Source: Rhodospirillales bacterium (GTDB taxonomy: Bacteria > Pseudomonadota > Alphaproteobacteria > Rhodospirillales > Casp-alpha2). From it: a stretch of 34,456 bases of DNA. The stretch is taken from the NCBI GenBank assembly GCA_013203595.1, contig JABMNT010000039.1:1-34456 (forward strand), in the 5' to 3' direction. The translations under genes were made by a program, and so were the position numbers. The notes beneath the pieces were generated by a model. The model was not told where the DNA came from. It ran no database searches and saw only the letters and a program-made list of their open reading frames with translations. Shown in pieces: positions 16,804 to 25,304 of this stretch (the stretch's first letter is position 1; each line of letters starts with the position of its first letter).

Positions 16804-19221
16804 ATGGCCGTGGCCAAGCATCAAGCTGGGCATCTGGCCGAGGCGGAAGCCCTGTACAAGCAGGTGTTGCGGGCCGAGCCGCGGCATCCCGACGCCCTGC
16901 ATCTGTTGGGCGTCGTCGCTCAGCAGACAGGGCGGGCCGAAAAAGCTGTTGAGCTGATTTCAAAGGCCATTCGGGTGCGCCCCGATTTTACCCAGGCCTA
17001 TAGCAACCTGGGCAATGCACAGAAGGATCTGGGGCGCCTCGACGATGCCGTCGGCAGCTATCGCCGGGCCATTGAACTGAAGCCGGATCTCGCCCAGGCC
17101 CATTTTAACCTGGGCACCACGCTGCATGAACTGGCGGATCTGGAAGGTGCGGTTGCCAGCTATCAGGCGGCGATCGCGTTTAAACCCGATTACGTGCATG
17201 CCTACGGCAATATGGCGAATGTTCTTAAGCAACTCGAGCAGTTTGACGTCGCCCGGACCGCCTACGAAGCCGCCATCCGGATAAGCCCCGGCTATGCGGA
17301 GGCGCATAATAATCTGGGCCAGTTGCACAGTGCACAGGGGCGCTATGACGAGGCCATCAATTGCTATGATCGGGCGACGGCCCTTGATCCGGCCTATGCC
17401 GAGGCCCTGGCCAACAAGGGTGTGGCGCTCGACAAACAGGGCCGTTACGCCGACGCCATTCGCCACTACCAGTTGGCCCTGGCCATCAAAGCCGATTTTG
17501 CCTTTGCGCTCAACAACCAGGGCAATGCGGAGCGTGCGCTCGGCCGCTTCGATGAAGCGGAAGCCAGTTATCGCCGGGCCCATGCGGTGGCGCCCAATGC
17601 GGCCAAACTGCAAAGCAATCTGGGTGATCTGCTTATTGATCAGAGGCGTACGGAAGACGCCCTGGTCTGTTACCGGGCAGCCATCGAACTGGAGCCCGCC
17701 TATACCTCTGTGCGGGTCAATCTGGCCGCCGCCCTGTCGACGCAGGGACGTATTGGCGAAGCCATAAGCCATATGGACCAAGCCCTGGTCCAGGCCCCGG
17801 AAAATGCCGGCTGGCATGTGCGCGATGCCCTGTTCATGCCGATTGTTGTCGGGTCAGAACAGGAACTTGCCCATTATCGGGATCGCCTGCAAAAGCGGGT
17901 GGCCAATCTGCGGGCCGGTAATCTGCGGCTCAGTGATCCCTACCGGGAAGTCGGTCAGGCCAATTTCCGCCTGTCCTATGATAACGCCAACAATTGCCAA
18001 TTGATGCAGGAAATTGCCGACATGTACCTGCATCTGTGCCCGGGGCTGGCATTTACCGCGGACCACTGTAAGCCGGGCGAAAATCAGCCAAATCCCGCTC
18101 GCCAGAAACGGCTTCGCATCGGGTTTGTCTCGGCATTCCTGCATCGCCATACCATTGGCAAACTCAATGCAGGCATCATTGCCGGGTTTTCGCGTAGTGA
18201 CTTTGAAGTGATTGTCGTCCGTGCACCCGGTCCCAGCGATGCCATGTCGGCCGAAATCGATCAGTCAGCGGACGCGGTGATCCGTCTGGTCGGGCAATTG
18301 CCGGTTGACCGCCAGACCATCGCTGACGAGGCCTTCGATATCCTGTTTTACCTGGATATCGGGATGTCGCCCTATACCTATTTTCTGTCCTTTGCCCGCC
18401 TGGCGCCGGTCCAGGCCGTGACCTGGGGGCATCCGGATACGACCGGCGTCAAAACCATGGACTATTTCATTTCGTCGCGGTTGGTGGAGCCCGAAGACGC
18501 TGCGGGGCATTATTGTGAAACCCTGGTCCAGCTCAATTTCCTGCCGACCAGTTACCGGCAACCGGAGCCGCTGGCGACGGTGGTTGCGCGCAGTGAATTT
18601 GGTTTGCCGGATCAGGGCCACTTGTATGTCTGCCCGCAAACCCTGTTCAAGTTTCACCCCCGTTTCGACGCGCTCATAAAACGCCTGCTCGAACAGGATC
18701 CGGATGGATATCTGGTGTTGATTGCGGATCCGTCTCCGCAGCCCTGGCGACAGTTGCTGGCGGCGCGATTCAAGGCCACCCTTGGCGATGTTGAGGATCG
18801 CATTATTTTCCTGGCAGGCATGGCCGAGCAAAAATATCTGCGGTTGCTGTCGGTCTGTGATGTGATGATCGACATCCCGACATTTTCGGGGGGCAATTCA
18901 ATTTTTGAAGCCTTTGCCATGGGCACCCCGGTTGTCACCTGGCCGGGTTCGTTCATGCGCGGGCGGGGGACGGCGAGCTGTTATCGTCAAATGGGGATGG
19001 ACGATTTAATCGTCGACAGCGAAGCGGCCTATCTGAAAACCGCCCTGAAGCTGGCAACCGACCCCTGGTTCCGCCAACAGATGCAGGATAAAATCAGAGC
19101 CGGCCTGCCCAGGATTTTCGCCCAGACCGACGTTATTCGTGAAATGGAAGATTTTTTCAAAGCCGCCCATGCGGCTTGGAGAAACGGTGTCCCGTATTCG
19201 CCCCCGGGCCCGCTGTCCTGA
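16804..19221 (+). CDS. TPR protein with O-GlcNAc transferase-like (GT41) domain
   Basis: The 805-residue protein has about ten tetratricopeptide repeats in residues 1-340 (for example SNLGNAQKDLGRLDDAVGSY and NNLGQLHSAQGRYDEAINCY), then a GT41/SPINDLY-type glycosyltransferase region. Signatures are IGFVSAFLHRHTIGKLNAG, the APVQAVTWGHPDTTG segment, YVCPQTLFKFHPRFD and the donor site IPTFSGGNSIFEAFAMGTPVV. GT41 enzymes transfer a sugar from a nucleotide donor to Ser/Thr of proteins, with the TPRs selecting the target. The protein probably starts before 16804: the frame is open back to 16702 and reads LAKSPRRQKINVGQAVQ just upstream, a family-like lead-in; CTG at 16753, preceded by AGGGA, is a candidate start. 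The acceptor protein is unknown. Confidence 0.9.
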   Translation: MAVAKHQAGHLAEAEALYKQVLRAEPRHPDALHLLGVVAQQTGRAEKAVELISKAIRVRPDFTQAYSNLGNAQKDLGRLDDAVGSYRRAIELKPDLAQAHFNLGTTLHELADLEGAVASYQAAIAFKPDYVHAYGNMANVLKQLEQFDVARTAYEAAIRISPGYAEAHNNLGQLHSAQGRYDEAINCYDRATALDPAYAEALANKGVALDKQGRYADAIRHYQLALAIKADFAFALNNQGNAERALGRFDEAEASYRRAHAVAPNAAKLQSNLGDLLIDQRRTEDALVCYRAAIELEPAYTSVRVNLAAALSTQGRIGEAISHMDQALVQAPENAGWHVRDALFMPIVVGSEQELAHYRDRLQKRVANLRAGNLRLSDPYREVGQANFRLSYDNANNCQLMQEIADMYLHLCPGLAFTADHCKPGENQPNPARQKRLRIGFVSAFLHRHTIGKLNAGIIAGFSRSDFEVIVVRAPGPSDAMSAEIDQSADAVIRLVGQLPVDRQTIADEAFDILFYLDIGMSPYTYFLSFARLAPVQAVTWGHPDTTGVKTMDYFISSRLVEPEDAAGHYCETLVQLNFLPTSYRQPEPLATVVARSEFGLPDQGHLYVCPQTLFKFHPRFDALIKRLLEQDPDGYLVLIADPSPQPWRQLLAARFKATLGDVEDRIIFLAGMAEQKYLRLLSVCDVMIDIPTFSGGNSIFEAFAMGTPVVTWPGSFMRGRGTASCYRQMGMDDLIVDSEAAYLKTALKLATDPWFRQQMQDKIRAGLPRIFAQTDVIREMEDFFKAAHAAWRNGVPYSPPGPLS

Positions 19222-19274
19222 ACAGATAACATGGGGGGTCGCCCGGCTATGAACCCGCGCGCCGCAATGCTGCG

Positions 19275-19604
19275 TTAATTGACGCTGAGATAGAGGGCGT
19301 CAAGGGCGGGCTGGTCCTGACTGGTGGCCCCGGGAAGGGCTGAGCTATCGAGCGCCGCCAGCAGGGTTTCCGGCTGATCCTCATAATCCTGACAGACGGC
19401 ATCGCCGGTAAGTCCGCGCCACAGGGCGCAGTCCTGTTGGGTAACCGTGGAAATACCATGATCGGTCAGCGATTTATGCGTGGTCAGCATGGAAATCCCG
19501 TCCAATGCCATCGACGCAACCTGAAAGGAAACCGGGAGCAGGGTACAGCCGCCCAACAGGAGCGGGGCGACGGCAAAACAGGAAAGTGCAAGGCGACGGA
19601 TCAT
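19275..19604 (-). CDS. Small hypothetical lipoprotein
   Basis: This is a 109-residue protein that I do not recognise by name. MIRRLALSCFAVAPLLLGGC is a lipoprotein signal peptide with lipobox LGGC (Cys20). The mature part contains VSFQVASMALDGISMLTTHKSL and two more Cys (DCALWR and VCQDYE) that could form a disulfide. A short helical segment with DGIS and THKS followed by DCxxWR is seen in small proteobacterial lipoproteins of unknown function. The ATG at 19604 has a GAGA sequence at about 9 bases. It is convergent with the GT41 gene (53-base gap) and divergent from the ankyrin-start gene, with 214 bases between the two starts holding both promoters. Confidence 0.72.
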   Translation of the reverse strand: MIRRLALSCFAVAPLLLGGCTLLPVSFQVASMALDGISMLTTHKSLTDHGISTVTQQDCALWRGLTGDAVCQDYEDQPETLLAALDSSALPGATSQDQPALDALYLSVN

Positions 19605-19818
19605 GTTGATAATTCTCGGAAATTGAGGAAGGGGCGGGGTTTCGATGCGGTCAAACTATGGGGATTACCTGACGGTTAGCTGACATCTGCCATGCACACA
19701 TGTGAATGGCTGTAAATTTCCGCCCGGTCATGCAATAGCCTCCCGGATACAGGTTTTGCGTAAGCCCTCAAGGATTGGTATCTTATTGCATCGTCTATTT
19801 GCGGAAAGGAATGAATAT

Positions 19819-20121
19819 ATGCGGCGAAGTCAGGCCGTTTTGTCGCTCTTCATTGCGGGACTGCTTTGCCTGACACTTGCCGGTGCGGGAGTGGCGGCGA
19901 CAAAGGACGCCCTTTCCAAAAACCTTATCGAGGCGGTGTGGAAAAATGATCTGCCCGCTGTCCAGCGCTTAGTGGGCGAGGGGGCCGACCCGAACGCCAC
20001 CGACGAAAAGGGATTTTCCGCCGTTGATATTGCGGTCGACAAGGGGTTTTTTGATATCGCCATTATCTGCTGGCCGCCCAGAACCAGCATAATCAGGCAT
20101 CCGCAAAACCCACGCCGGTAA
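19819..20121 (+). CDS. Exported ankyrin-start protein, N-terminal part (frameshifted)
   Basis: The ATG at 19819 has AAGGA 8 bases upstream. MRRSQAVLSLFIAGLLCLTLAGAGVAA is a clear Sec signal peptide. Then LIEAVWKNDLPAVQRLVGEGADPNATDEKGFSAVDIAVDKGFFDIA is one and a half ankyrin repeats. After DIA the frame turns into ICWPPRTSIIRH and stops at 20119. The overlapping -1 frame instead reads HYLLAAQNQHNQ from 20061, the expected ankyrin continuation, and stays open to 22616. The real product is therefore probably one protein of about 930 residues, encoded by this part and the next entry, with one base missing near 20059-20063. Whether this is assembly error, mutation or programmed shift cannot be told here. 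Confidence 0.7.
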   Translation: MRRSQAVLSLFIAGLLCLTLAGAGVAATKDALSKNLIEAVWKNDLPAVQRLVGEGADPNATDEKGFSAVDIAVDKGFFDIAIICWPPRTSIIRHPQNPRR

Positions 20122-20126
20122 CGCCC

Positions 20127-22616
20127 GTGCAGCCGCTGTCTCCGGCCCCGGCGCCGACAATGGCCGTCGAGACCTCGCCGTTGACCCGGCAACCGCCGGC
20201 GCCGGAACCGGAAACAGCGTCGACGGCGCCACCAATACCACAAACGGTTCCCCGCTACCTGGCCCTGCCTGACAGGGAACTGATTTATGAAGAACCTGAA
20301 CCGATTGTGGTTCTCCCGAACGGGGCGGATATCAATGGGTCCCCGCAATCGATGCCGTCGTCTGCTTCCAGTTCCAGACCACCGGTGACAGACAGGCAAC
20401 CCGCAGAAATGGCGCCGGGAATATCTGGGGTGGATGCAGAAGCACAGGCGCAAACACCGTCTTTTCTGGACAAGCTTGGCAATCTGCTTTCGCCCGGCAA
20501 GCCGGAAGTAATAAAGCAGCCACCGTCGGCGCTGGAAGAACTGGAAGTGTTCAGTCCTGACTCGTCAGCCCTGCCTGAAGCTTTGTCCTTGGAAAATCCA
20601 GCGCAAACGGTGAAATCCGAACCGGAGCAAGTGGTGCCGGTGGTACCTGGCCCCCGCCCACAGCCATCAACCATCGCACCGCCATCTGTGCAAAGCCGGG
20701 TAACGGCGGTCATCAAGCCAGCGCCGGAATCGGCGGAGACGATAGCCGAAAAAGACCAGCCGGAGACCGAAACCCCGACGCTGTTCGAGAAGATTGGCAC
20801 CCTGTTTTCCCCAGAAACACCCGAATCCGTCGCCTCACCGTCATCAAGCCGTAATGGTGTTGAAGTGGCCGGATCGAAGCCCCGGCCGGTCTCAGATGAT
20901 ATGTCGCAAACAGCTGCAGACGAATTGACCAACCCCGGATCGACGTCGGTGGTGCCGGTGGAACCGCCTATCGGCGCCGAAGCTTCGGCCCCGTCGCCCC
21001 TGGAGCCATCAGCAATGGCAAATGAAAACCGGGTACAGGAAACACCAGAGATAGCTGCCGTGAAACCGCGGGAGGCGTTGGTGAATGGGGAGCAGCAGGT
21101 CCAATCGCCGACATTTTTTGACAAGATCGGGCAACTGTTTTCACCCAGAAAGCCGGAGAAAACCGGCAATTCTATATCGGCGCTTGAAGAGCTGGAGATA
21201 TCCAGTTCGACGCCGGCGGCCCCGTTGCCCCCGGAACCGTCCCCAACGGCACATGTAAACCGGACGCAAACAGCGCCTGATGTAGCTGCCGTGAAACCGC
21301 CGGAGGCGTTGGTGAATGGGGAGCCGCAAGTCAAGTCGCCGACATTTTTTGACAAGATCGGGCAGTTGTTTTCACCCAGCAAGCCAGAGAAAACCGGCAA
21401 TACATTAGCGGCGCTTGAAGAACGGGAAGTATCCGTGGCGACGCCTGCGGATCCGGGGCAATCGGTAAAGCCTGATGCAGCGGAGGTTTTGAGCCCGGAT
21501 TCTCCGTCACCGGTTGAATTTCAAAAAACCGAAACAGGGCCCCAGCCTGGCAAATCCGTATCCCGGCAGAAAACCCCATCGCCGACGGAGTCACAGGCTG
21601 TTCCGGCTTCCGGCGCCACTGGCGGCGACACAGAGCGTCGCTTTAATCCGTTTACACGGTTAACGGACCTTATCCTGGATATTTTGCCGGACAGCGATAC
21701 GGAATCCGGGCCGGTTGCCGTTGTCGAAAAAGCCGAGCCAGACAGTGCGGTCGACGTTGGCGAAAAGGCCGGGACCGATAACGCCGGTGACGGGGCGGGA
21801 GCCGCTGAACCGGGGCCGCCAAAGCGAGCAGAGGTCATTTATCCGGTTACGGATTTGACGGTTGCGGATGATCCTTACAAAGTCGTCAAACCGGCGCGTC
21901 AGGTCACCGCGCCCCTTCCCGAACAGCAACCCACAGGCCAGACTGAGACGGCCGGCGTGCCGCCTGAAACCCCGGCTCAGGGTGCGGTGCCACCGGAACC
22001 GGAGGTGGTCGACCAGAAAGCACTTGTTGAGGATGATTTATCGTTTGCTGATGGCGGCATGATAAACACCCGGATGCGGGATTCGGGTGCATCGGAACAA
22101 GATTGTGTTGTTAAAAAGACATGGGACAGCCATTTTTGCATACAGACTTTTCACTGGCCCCCGGAAATCATGCCGGCCTTTGGGCTGCCCGGGTTTTATT
22201 CCGGCGGCGGGCAAAGCATCGTCCATTATCTTGCCGGAAAGTCGGTTCAATATCATGGCCTGTTTCCGGCACATTCGTTCGATCAGATTGCCGACTTTCT
22301 CCTGTCCCAATATGGCGCGCCGACAAGAAAACCACAGATCTGGACGGCGATGCTGGCCGAAGCCAGGCGTCTCAACCGGACCTATCAATGGATCGCACAG
22401 GCGAGGGACGGGGGCCGGGATGTTGTTCTGGAAATCCGCGAAATTGATGACCTCAGGTGGTCGTCTCCTCCCGACAAGCATAATGGCGTCATTCGCCTGT
22501 ACCGGGAGGGTGACGAAACTGTATTCCGGTTGCTGACTTCGGCGGATTTGTTGCTGTTGCAGGTTCGCAAAGGCAATGATCCTCCGTCGCCGCCACAGGC
22601 AAAATCCCAATACTGA
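20127..22616 (+). CDS. Pro/Glu-rich protein with FDKIGxLFSP repeats (downstream part of frameshifted gene)
   Basis: This continues the ankyrin-start protein in the -1 frame (open from 20055; the first start-like codon is GTG 20127, with no ribosome site). Most of it is low-complexity, Pro-, Glu- and Ala-rich. It carries four copies of an 18-residue motif, at 20454-20507, 20772-20825, 21105-21158 and 21336-21389, with consensus PTFFDKIGxLFSPxKPE. Copies 3 and 4 lie in 77-residue units exactly 231 bases apart. A related segment (RFNPFTRLTDLILDILPD) is near 21640. The last 180 residues form an ordered domain with two Cys (DCVVKKTWDSHFC), WPPEI, FPAHSFDQIADFLLSQYG and DLRWSSPPDKHNGVIRLYR; I do not recognise it. 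The signal peptide of the upstream fragment suggests export. Confidence 0.72.
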   Translation: MQPLSPAPAPTMAVETSPLTRQPPAPEPETASTAPPIPQTVPRYLALPDRELIYEEPEPIVVLPNGADINGSPQSMPSSASSSRPPVTDRQPAEMAPGISGVDAEAQAQTPSFLDKLGNLLSPGKPEVIKQPPSALEELEVFSPDSSALPEALSLENPAQTVKSEPEQVVPVVPGPRPQPSTIAPPSVQSRVTAVIKPAPESAETIAEKDQPETETPTLFEKIGTLFSPETPESVASPSSSRNGVEVAGSKPRPVSDDMSQTAADELTNPGSTSVVPVEPPIGAEASAPSPLEPSAMANENRVQETPEIAAVKPREALVNGEQQVQSPTFFDKIGQLFSPRKPEKTGNSISALEELEISSSTPAAPLPPEPSPTAHVNRTQTAPDVAAVKPPEALVNGEPQVKSPTFFDKIGQLFSPSKPEKTGNTLAALEEREVSVATPADPGQSVKPDAAEVLSPDSPSPVEFQKTETGPQPGKSVSRQKTPSPTESQAVPASGATGGDTERRFNPFTRLTDLILDILPDSDTESGPVAVVEKAEPDSAVDVGEKAGTDNAGDGAGAAEPGPPKRAEVIYPVTDLTVADDPYKVVKPARQVTAPLPEQQPTGQTETAGVPPETPAQGAVPPEPEVVDQKALVEDDLSFADGGMINTRMRDSGASEQDCVVKKTWDSHFCIQTFHWPPEIMPAFGLPGFYSGGGQSIVHYLAGKSVQYHGLFPAHSFDQIADFLLSQYGAPTRKPQIWTAMLAEARRLNRTYQWIAQARDGGRDVVLEIREIDDLRWSSPPDKHNGVIRLYREGDETVFRLLTSADLLLLQVRKGNDPPSPPQAKSQY
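21060..21521 (+). repeat. Tandem 231-base coding duplication
   Basis: Two consecutive 77-codon units start at 21060 and 21291. Both read AVKPxEALVNGExQVxSP, then the FDKIGQLFSPxKPEKTGN motif and ALEExE; the second unit diverges towards its end. DNA identity is high around 21060-21160 and 21291-21391 and preserves the frame, indicating a recent in-frame duplication within the larger repeat protein. Confidence 0.7.
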
Positions 22617-22743
22617 AACGTTGCCGCATCGCACATTGATTTCCGGACAACAGCCATACAACCGGGCGGGGCGATCGATGAAGATGATGAACAACAGGAA
22701 ATAAGCCGTTTTAAAGCTATTGGCGACCTTTGATCCTGCTGTT

Positions 22744-22767
22744 AATCCGTGGGTTTCGGATTTTTTT
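22744..22767 (+). terminator. Intrinsic terminator between the repeat-protein gene and amtB
   Basis: AATCCG (22744-22749) and CGGATT (22757-22762) form a stem with a 7-base loop, and a T-run spans 22761-22767. It lies 127 bases downstream of the stop at 22616 and upstream of the amtB start, separating the two transcripts. The stem is short, so strength is moderate. Confidence 0.65.
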
Positions 22768-22847
22768 ACATATTTGTGCAATTTTGGTGGGCAAACTCAG
22801 TTTGAGCGGTTAAAAATAGGGCAATTACTTAAAATTTGCCTGAATCT

Positions 22848-22857
22848 GCATCGATGC
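22848..22857. promoter_or_regulatory. GCATCGATGC palindrome upstream of amtB
   Basis: This perfect 10-base palindrome is 38 bases before the amtB ATG, in an otherwise AT-rich leader that must hold the promoter. I could not find a convincing sigma-54 -24/-12 pair (GG-N10-GC) or NtrC dyad here. Assignment as an operator is tentative. Confidence 0.25.
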
Positions 22858-22894
22858 GGACAGATCAAATAGAAATCATGGGGGGACTGTACAA

Positions 22895-24187
22895 ATGCAT
22901 GTTTTACGACAGGTTAGCTGGATTCTGGCTGGATCAGCGCTTTTAACTGCCGGCAGCGCGGAAGCTGCCGAAGCGACTTTAAATGGTGCCAACACGGCTT
23001 GGATCCTTACATCAACGGCCCTGGTTCTGTTTATGACCTTGCCTGGCCTGGCCCTGTTTTATGCCGGTCTGGTGCAAGCCAAAAACGTTCTTTCCGTAAT
23101 GATGCACTGCTTTACAATTGCCTGTCTGGCGTCGCTTCTCTGGCTGTTCGGGGTCTATAGTCTGGCCTTTGATACGGGCAATGCGCTTGTTGGCGGGTTG
23201 GGGAAAGCCATGATGTCCGGCGTTAGCTGGGATTCTCTGAGTGGGGATATTCCCGAAAGCGTCTTTTTCATGTTCCAGATGACATTTGCGATTATTACGC
23301 CGGCCCTTATTGTTGGCGCCTATGTGGAACGCATCAAGTTTTCAGCCGTTCTGTTGTTTACGGGGTTGTGGCTGATTGTTGTCTATGCGCCGGTATGCCA
23401 TTGGGTTTGGGGTGGTGGCTGGCTGGCTGAAATGGGAATTATGGATTTCGCAGGCGGCCTGGTTGTTCATGCGACGGCGGGCACCGCTGCCATTGTTGCA
23501 GTCAAAATGCTCGGTAATCGAGCCGGGTTTCCGGTGCATCTGCGCCCTCCCCACAATCCGGGAATGACCATGATTGGTGCAGCGATGCTGTGGGTCGGCT
23601 GGTTTGGATTTAACGCAGGATCCGCCCTGGCGGCCGATGGCAATGCCGGAATGGCGATGACAGTGACCCATATCTCGGCGGCCACGGCGTCTCTGGTCTG
23701 GGTGGCTATTGAGTGGCTGAAGTTTGGCAAACCCAGCCTGATCGGTGTTGTAACCGGGATGGTTGCCGGATTGGCGACCATTACCCCGGCGTCTGGCTTT
23801 GTCGGACCGGTTGGCGGGCTGTGCATTGGCCTGGCGGGCGGTGTGATTTGTTATTATGCGGTCAATGTCGTGAAAAATACATTCAATCTCGATGATTCGC
23901 TGGATGTTTTTGCGGTCCATGGGGTAGGCGGAATAACCGGCACCCTTCTGGCTGCGGTTTTCGTCTCGGCATCGTTTGGCGGTGCCGGCTATGCCGATGG
24001 CATGACCATGGGCAGTCAGCTCGGCGTGCAGGCGATTGGTGTCGCCGCAACGGTTGCCTGGACGGCCGTGTTCAGTTGGCTCATTCTGGTAGTCACCAAA
24101 GCCATCTGTGGCTTGCGTGTTTCAGACGACCAGATTACCGAAGGTCTGGATTTGGCGGGGCATGGTGAACGCGGCTATAGCCTGTAG
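22895..24187 (+). CDS. amtB: Ammonium transporter Amt
   Basis: This inner-membrane ammonium channel has 430 residues. MHVLRQVSWILAGSALLTAGSAEA is a cleavable signal peptide as in other Amt proteins, followed by about eleven hydrophobic segments. Family signatures are LPGLALFYAGLVQAKNVLSVM, the pore twin histidines in GGLVVHATAGTAA and AVHGVGGITGTLLAAV, and WVGWFGFNAGSALAADG. The C-terminal tail (GLRVSDDQITEGLDLAGHGERGY) is the segment to which PII binds. The ATG has GGGGGGA 8 bases upstream. glnK follows after 33 bases, giving the order amtB-glnK; co-regulation by nitrogen status is expected from the family. Confidence 0.97.
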   Translation: MHVLRQVSWILAGSALLTAGSAEAAEATLNGANTAWILTSTALVLFMTLPGLALFYAGLVQAKNVLSVMMHCFTIACLASLLWLFGVYSLAFDTGNALVGGLGKAMMSGVSWDSLSGDIPESVFFMFQMTFAIITPALIVGAYVERIKFSAVLLFTGLWLIVVYAPVCHWVWGGGWLAEMGIMDFAGGLVVHATAGTAAIVAVKMLGNRAGFPVHLRPPHNPGMTMIGAAMLWVGWFGFNAGSALAADGNAGMAMTVTHISAATASLVWVAIEWLKFGKPSLIGVVTGMVAGLATITPASGFVGPVGGLCIGLAGGVICYYAVNVVKNTFNLDDSLDVFAVHGVGGITGTLLAAVFVSASFGGAGYADGMTMGSQLGVQAIGVAATVAWTAVFSWLILVVTKAICGLRVSDDQITEGLDLAGHGERGYSL

Positions 24188-24559
<372 letters not shown>

Positions 24560-24563
24560 ACGC

Positions 24564-25226
24564 CTATCGTTTGCGTGCCAGGGTAAGTCCGTCATCGACA
24601 GCAAGCATACACATCGACACACGTTCGTCGGTATGTAGGTTCTGATTAAAGGCGCGGATGGTTTCGGTCGTTGTTTTCTGGTTTTTCCGGTTAATCACTT
24701 CTCCGCGCCAGAGCACGTTGTCGATGGCAATCAGACCGCCTGGCCGGACCAGTTGCAGGGCTCTCTCGTAATAACTGGGGTAATTCTGTTTGTCGGCATC
24801 GATGAACACAAAGTCAAATGTTTCTGCCTGGTTATCAGCCAGCAATTGGTCCTGGACATCCAGCCCGGCGCCGATTCTCAGTTCAATAATGGTGTGAACA
24901 CCGGCTTCTTGCCAAAAGGGTATGCCCAAGGGGACAAATTGGCCGGTTAAATCACAGGTGATCAGTTGGCTGCCCTTGGCCATGGACAGCGCCATAGCAA
25001 GTGCCGAATAGCCCATGAACGTACCGATCTCGAGAACCCGTCTGGCGCCGATCAGCTCCACCAGGAAGGCTAGGAACTGACCGTGTTCCGGGGCGATCTG
25101 CCATTCCACATAGGGTGCATCCGCTGTGTTTTCGCGCAGCCTCCTCAGTACATCCGGCTCGCGCAGGGAAACGGAAAGCATATAGTCATGCAAGGCTTCG
25201 GTGATTTGTGGCGCACGATCTGGCAA
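24564..25226 (-). CDS. Class I SAM O-methyltransferase (caffeoyl-CoA/COMT-like)
   Basis: The 220-residue protein belongs to the cation-dependent O-methyltransferase family 3. Motifs are VLEIGTFMGYSALAMAL (SAM motif I), DFVFIDADKQNYPSYYE (metal-binding Asp) and LVRPGGLIAIDNVLWRGEV (Asp-Asn metal ligand). The conserved N-terminal ITEALHDYMLSVSLREPDVL supports a start near 25226, which is TTG; no ATG precedes it in frame, and the ATG at codon 16 would cut conserved residues. These enzymes methylate catechol-type hydroxyls. It is the last gene of a minus-strand set with a cyclophilin-like protein (78 bases away) and a 2OG oxygenase, so they may share a transcript. The substrate is unknown. Confidence 0.9.
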   Translation of the reverse strand: MPDRAPQITEALHDYMLSVSLREPDVLRRLRENTADAPYVEWQIAPEHGQFLAFLVELIGARRVLEIGTFMGYSALAMALSMAKGSQLITCDLTGQFVPLGIPFWQEAGVHTIIELRIGAGLDVQDQLLADNQAETFDFVFIDADKQNYPSYYERALQLVRPGGLIAIDNVLWRGEVINRKNQKTTTETIRAFNQNLHTDERVSMCMLAVDDGLTLARKR

Positions 25227-25304
25227 TGGAAAGGTCCCGGCTAAAGTGTGGTGGCAGGCGCCCGGCCCGACACGGATTGATAATTTTTCGGCATTCAGCC
25301 GGCG

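Noticed and set aside
20041-20052. Programmed -1 frameshift at the GGGGTTTTTT run
   Set aside because: It does not fit the X-XXY-YYZ pattern in frame, and the new frame would meet a TGA at 20052-20054 immediately.
20285-21400. Minus-strand 371-codon frame with Gly/Ser-rich repeats
   Set aside because: It is the antisense image of the Pro/Glu-rich repeat protein; the repeats come from the plus-strand duplications.
22617-22894. Sigma-54 promoter or NtrC site upstream of amtB
   Set aside because: I checked the GG/GC pairs in the leader and none has the required 10-base spacing; only a weak TTTG/CAAA dyad near 22774 is present.
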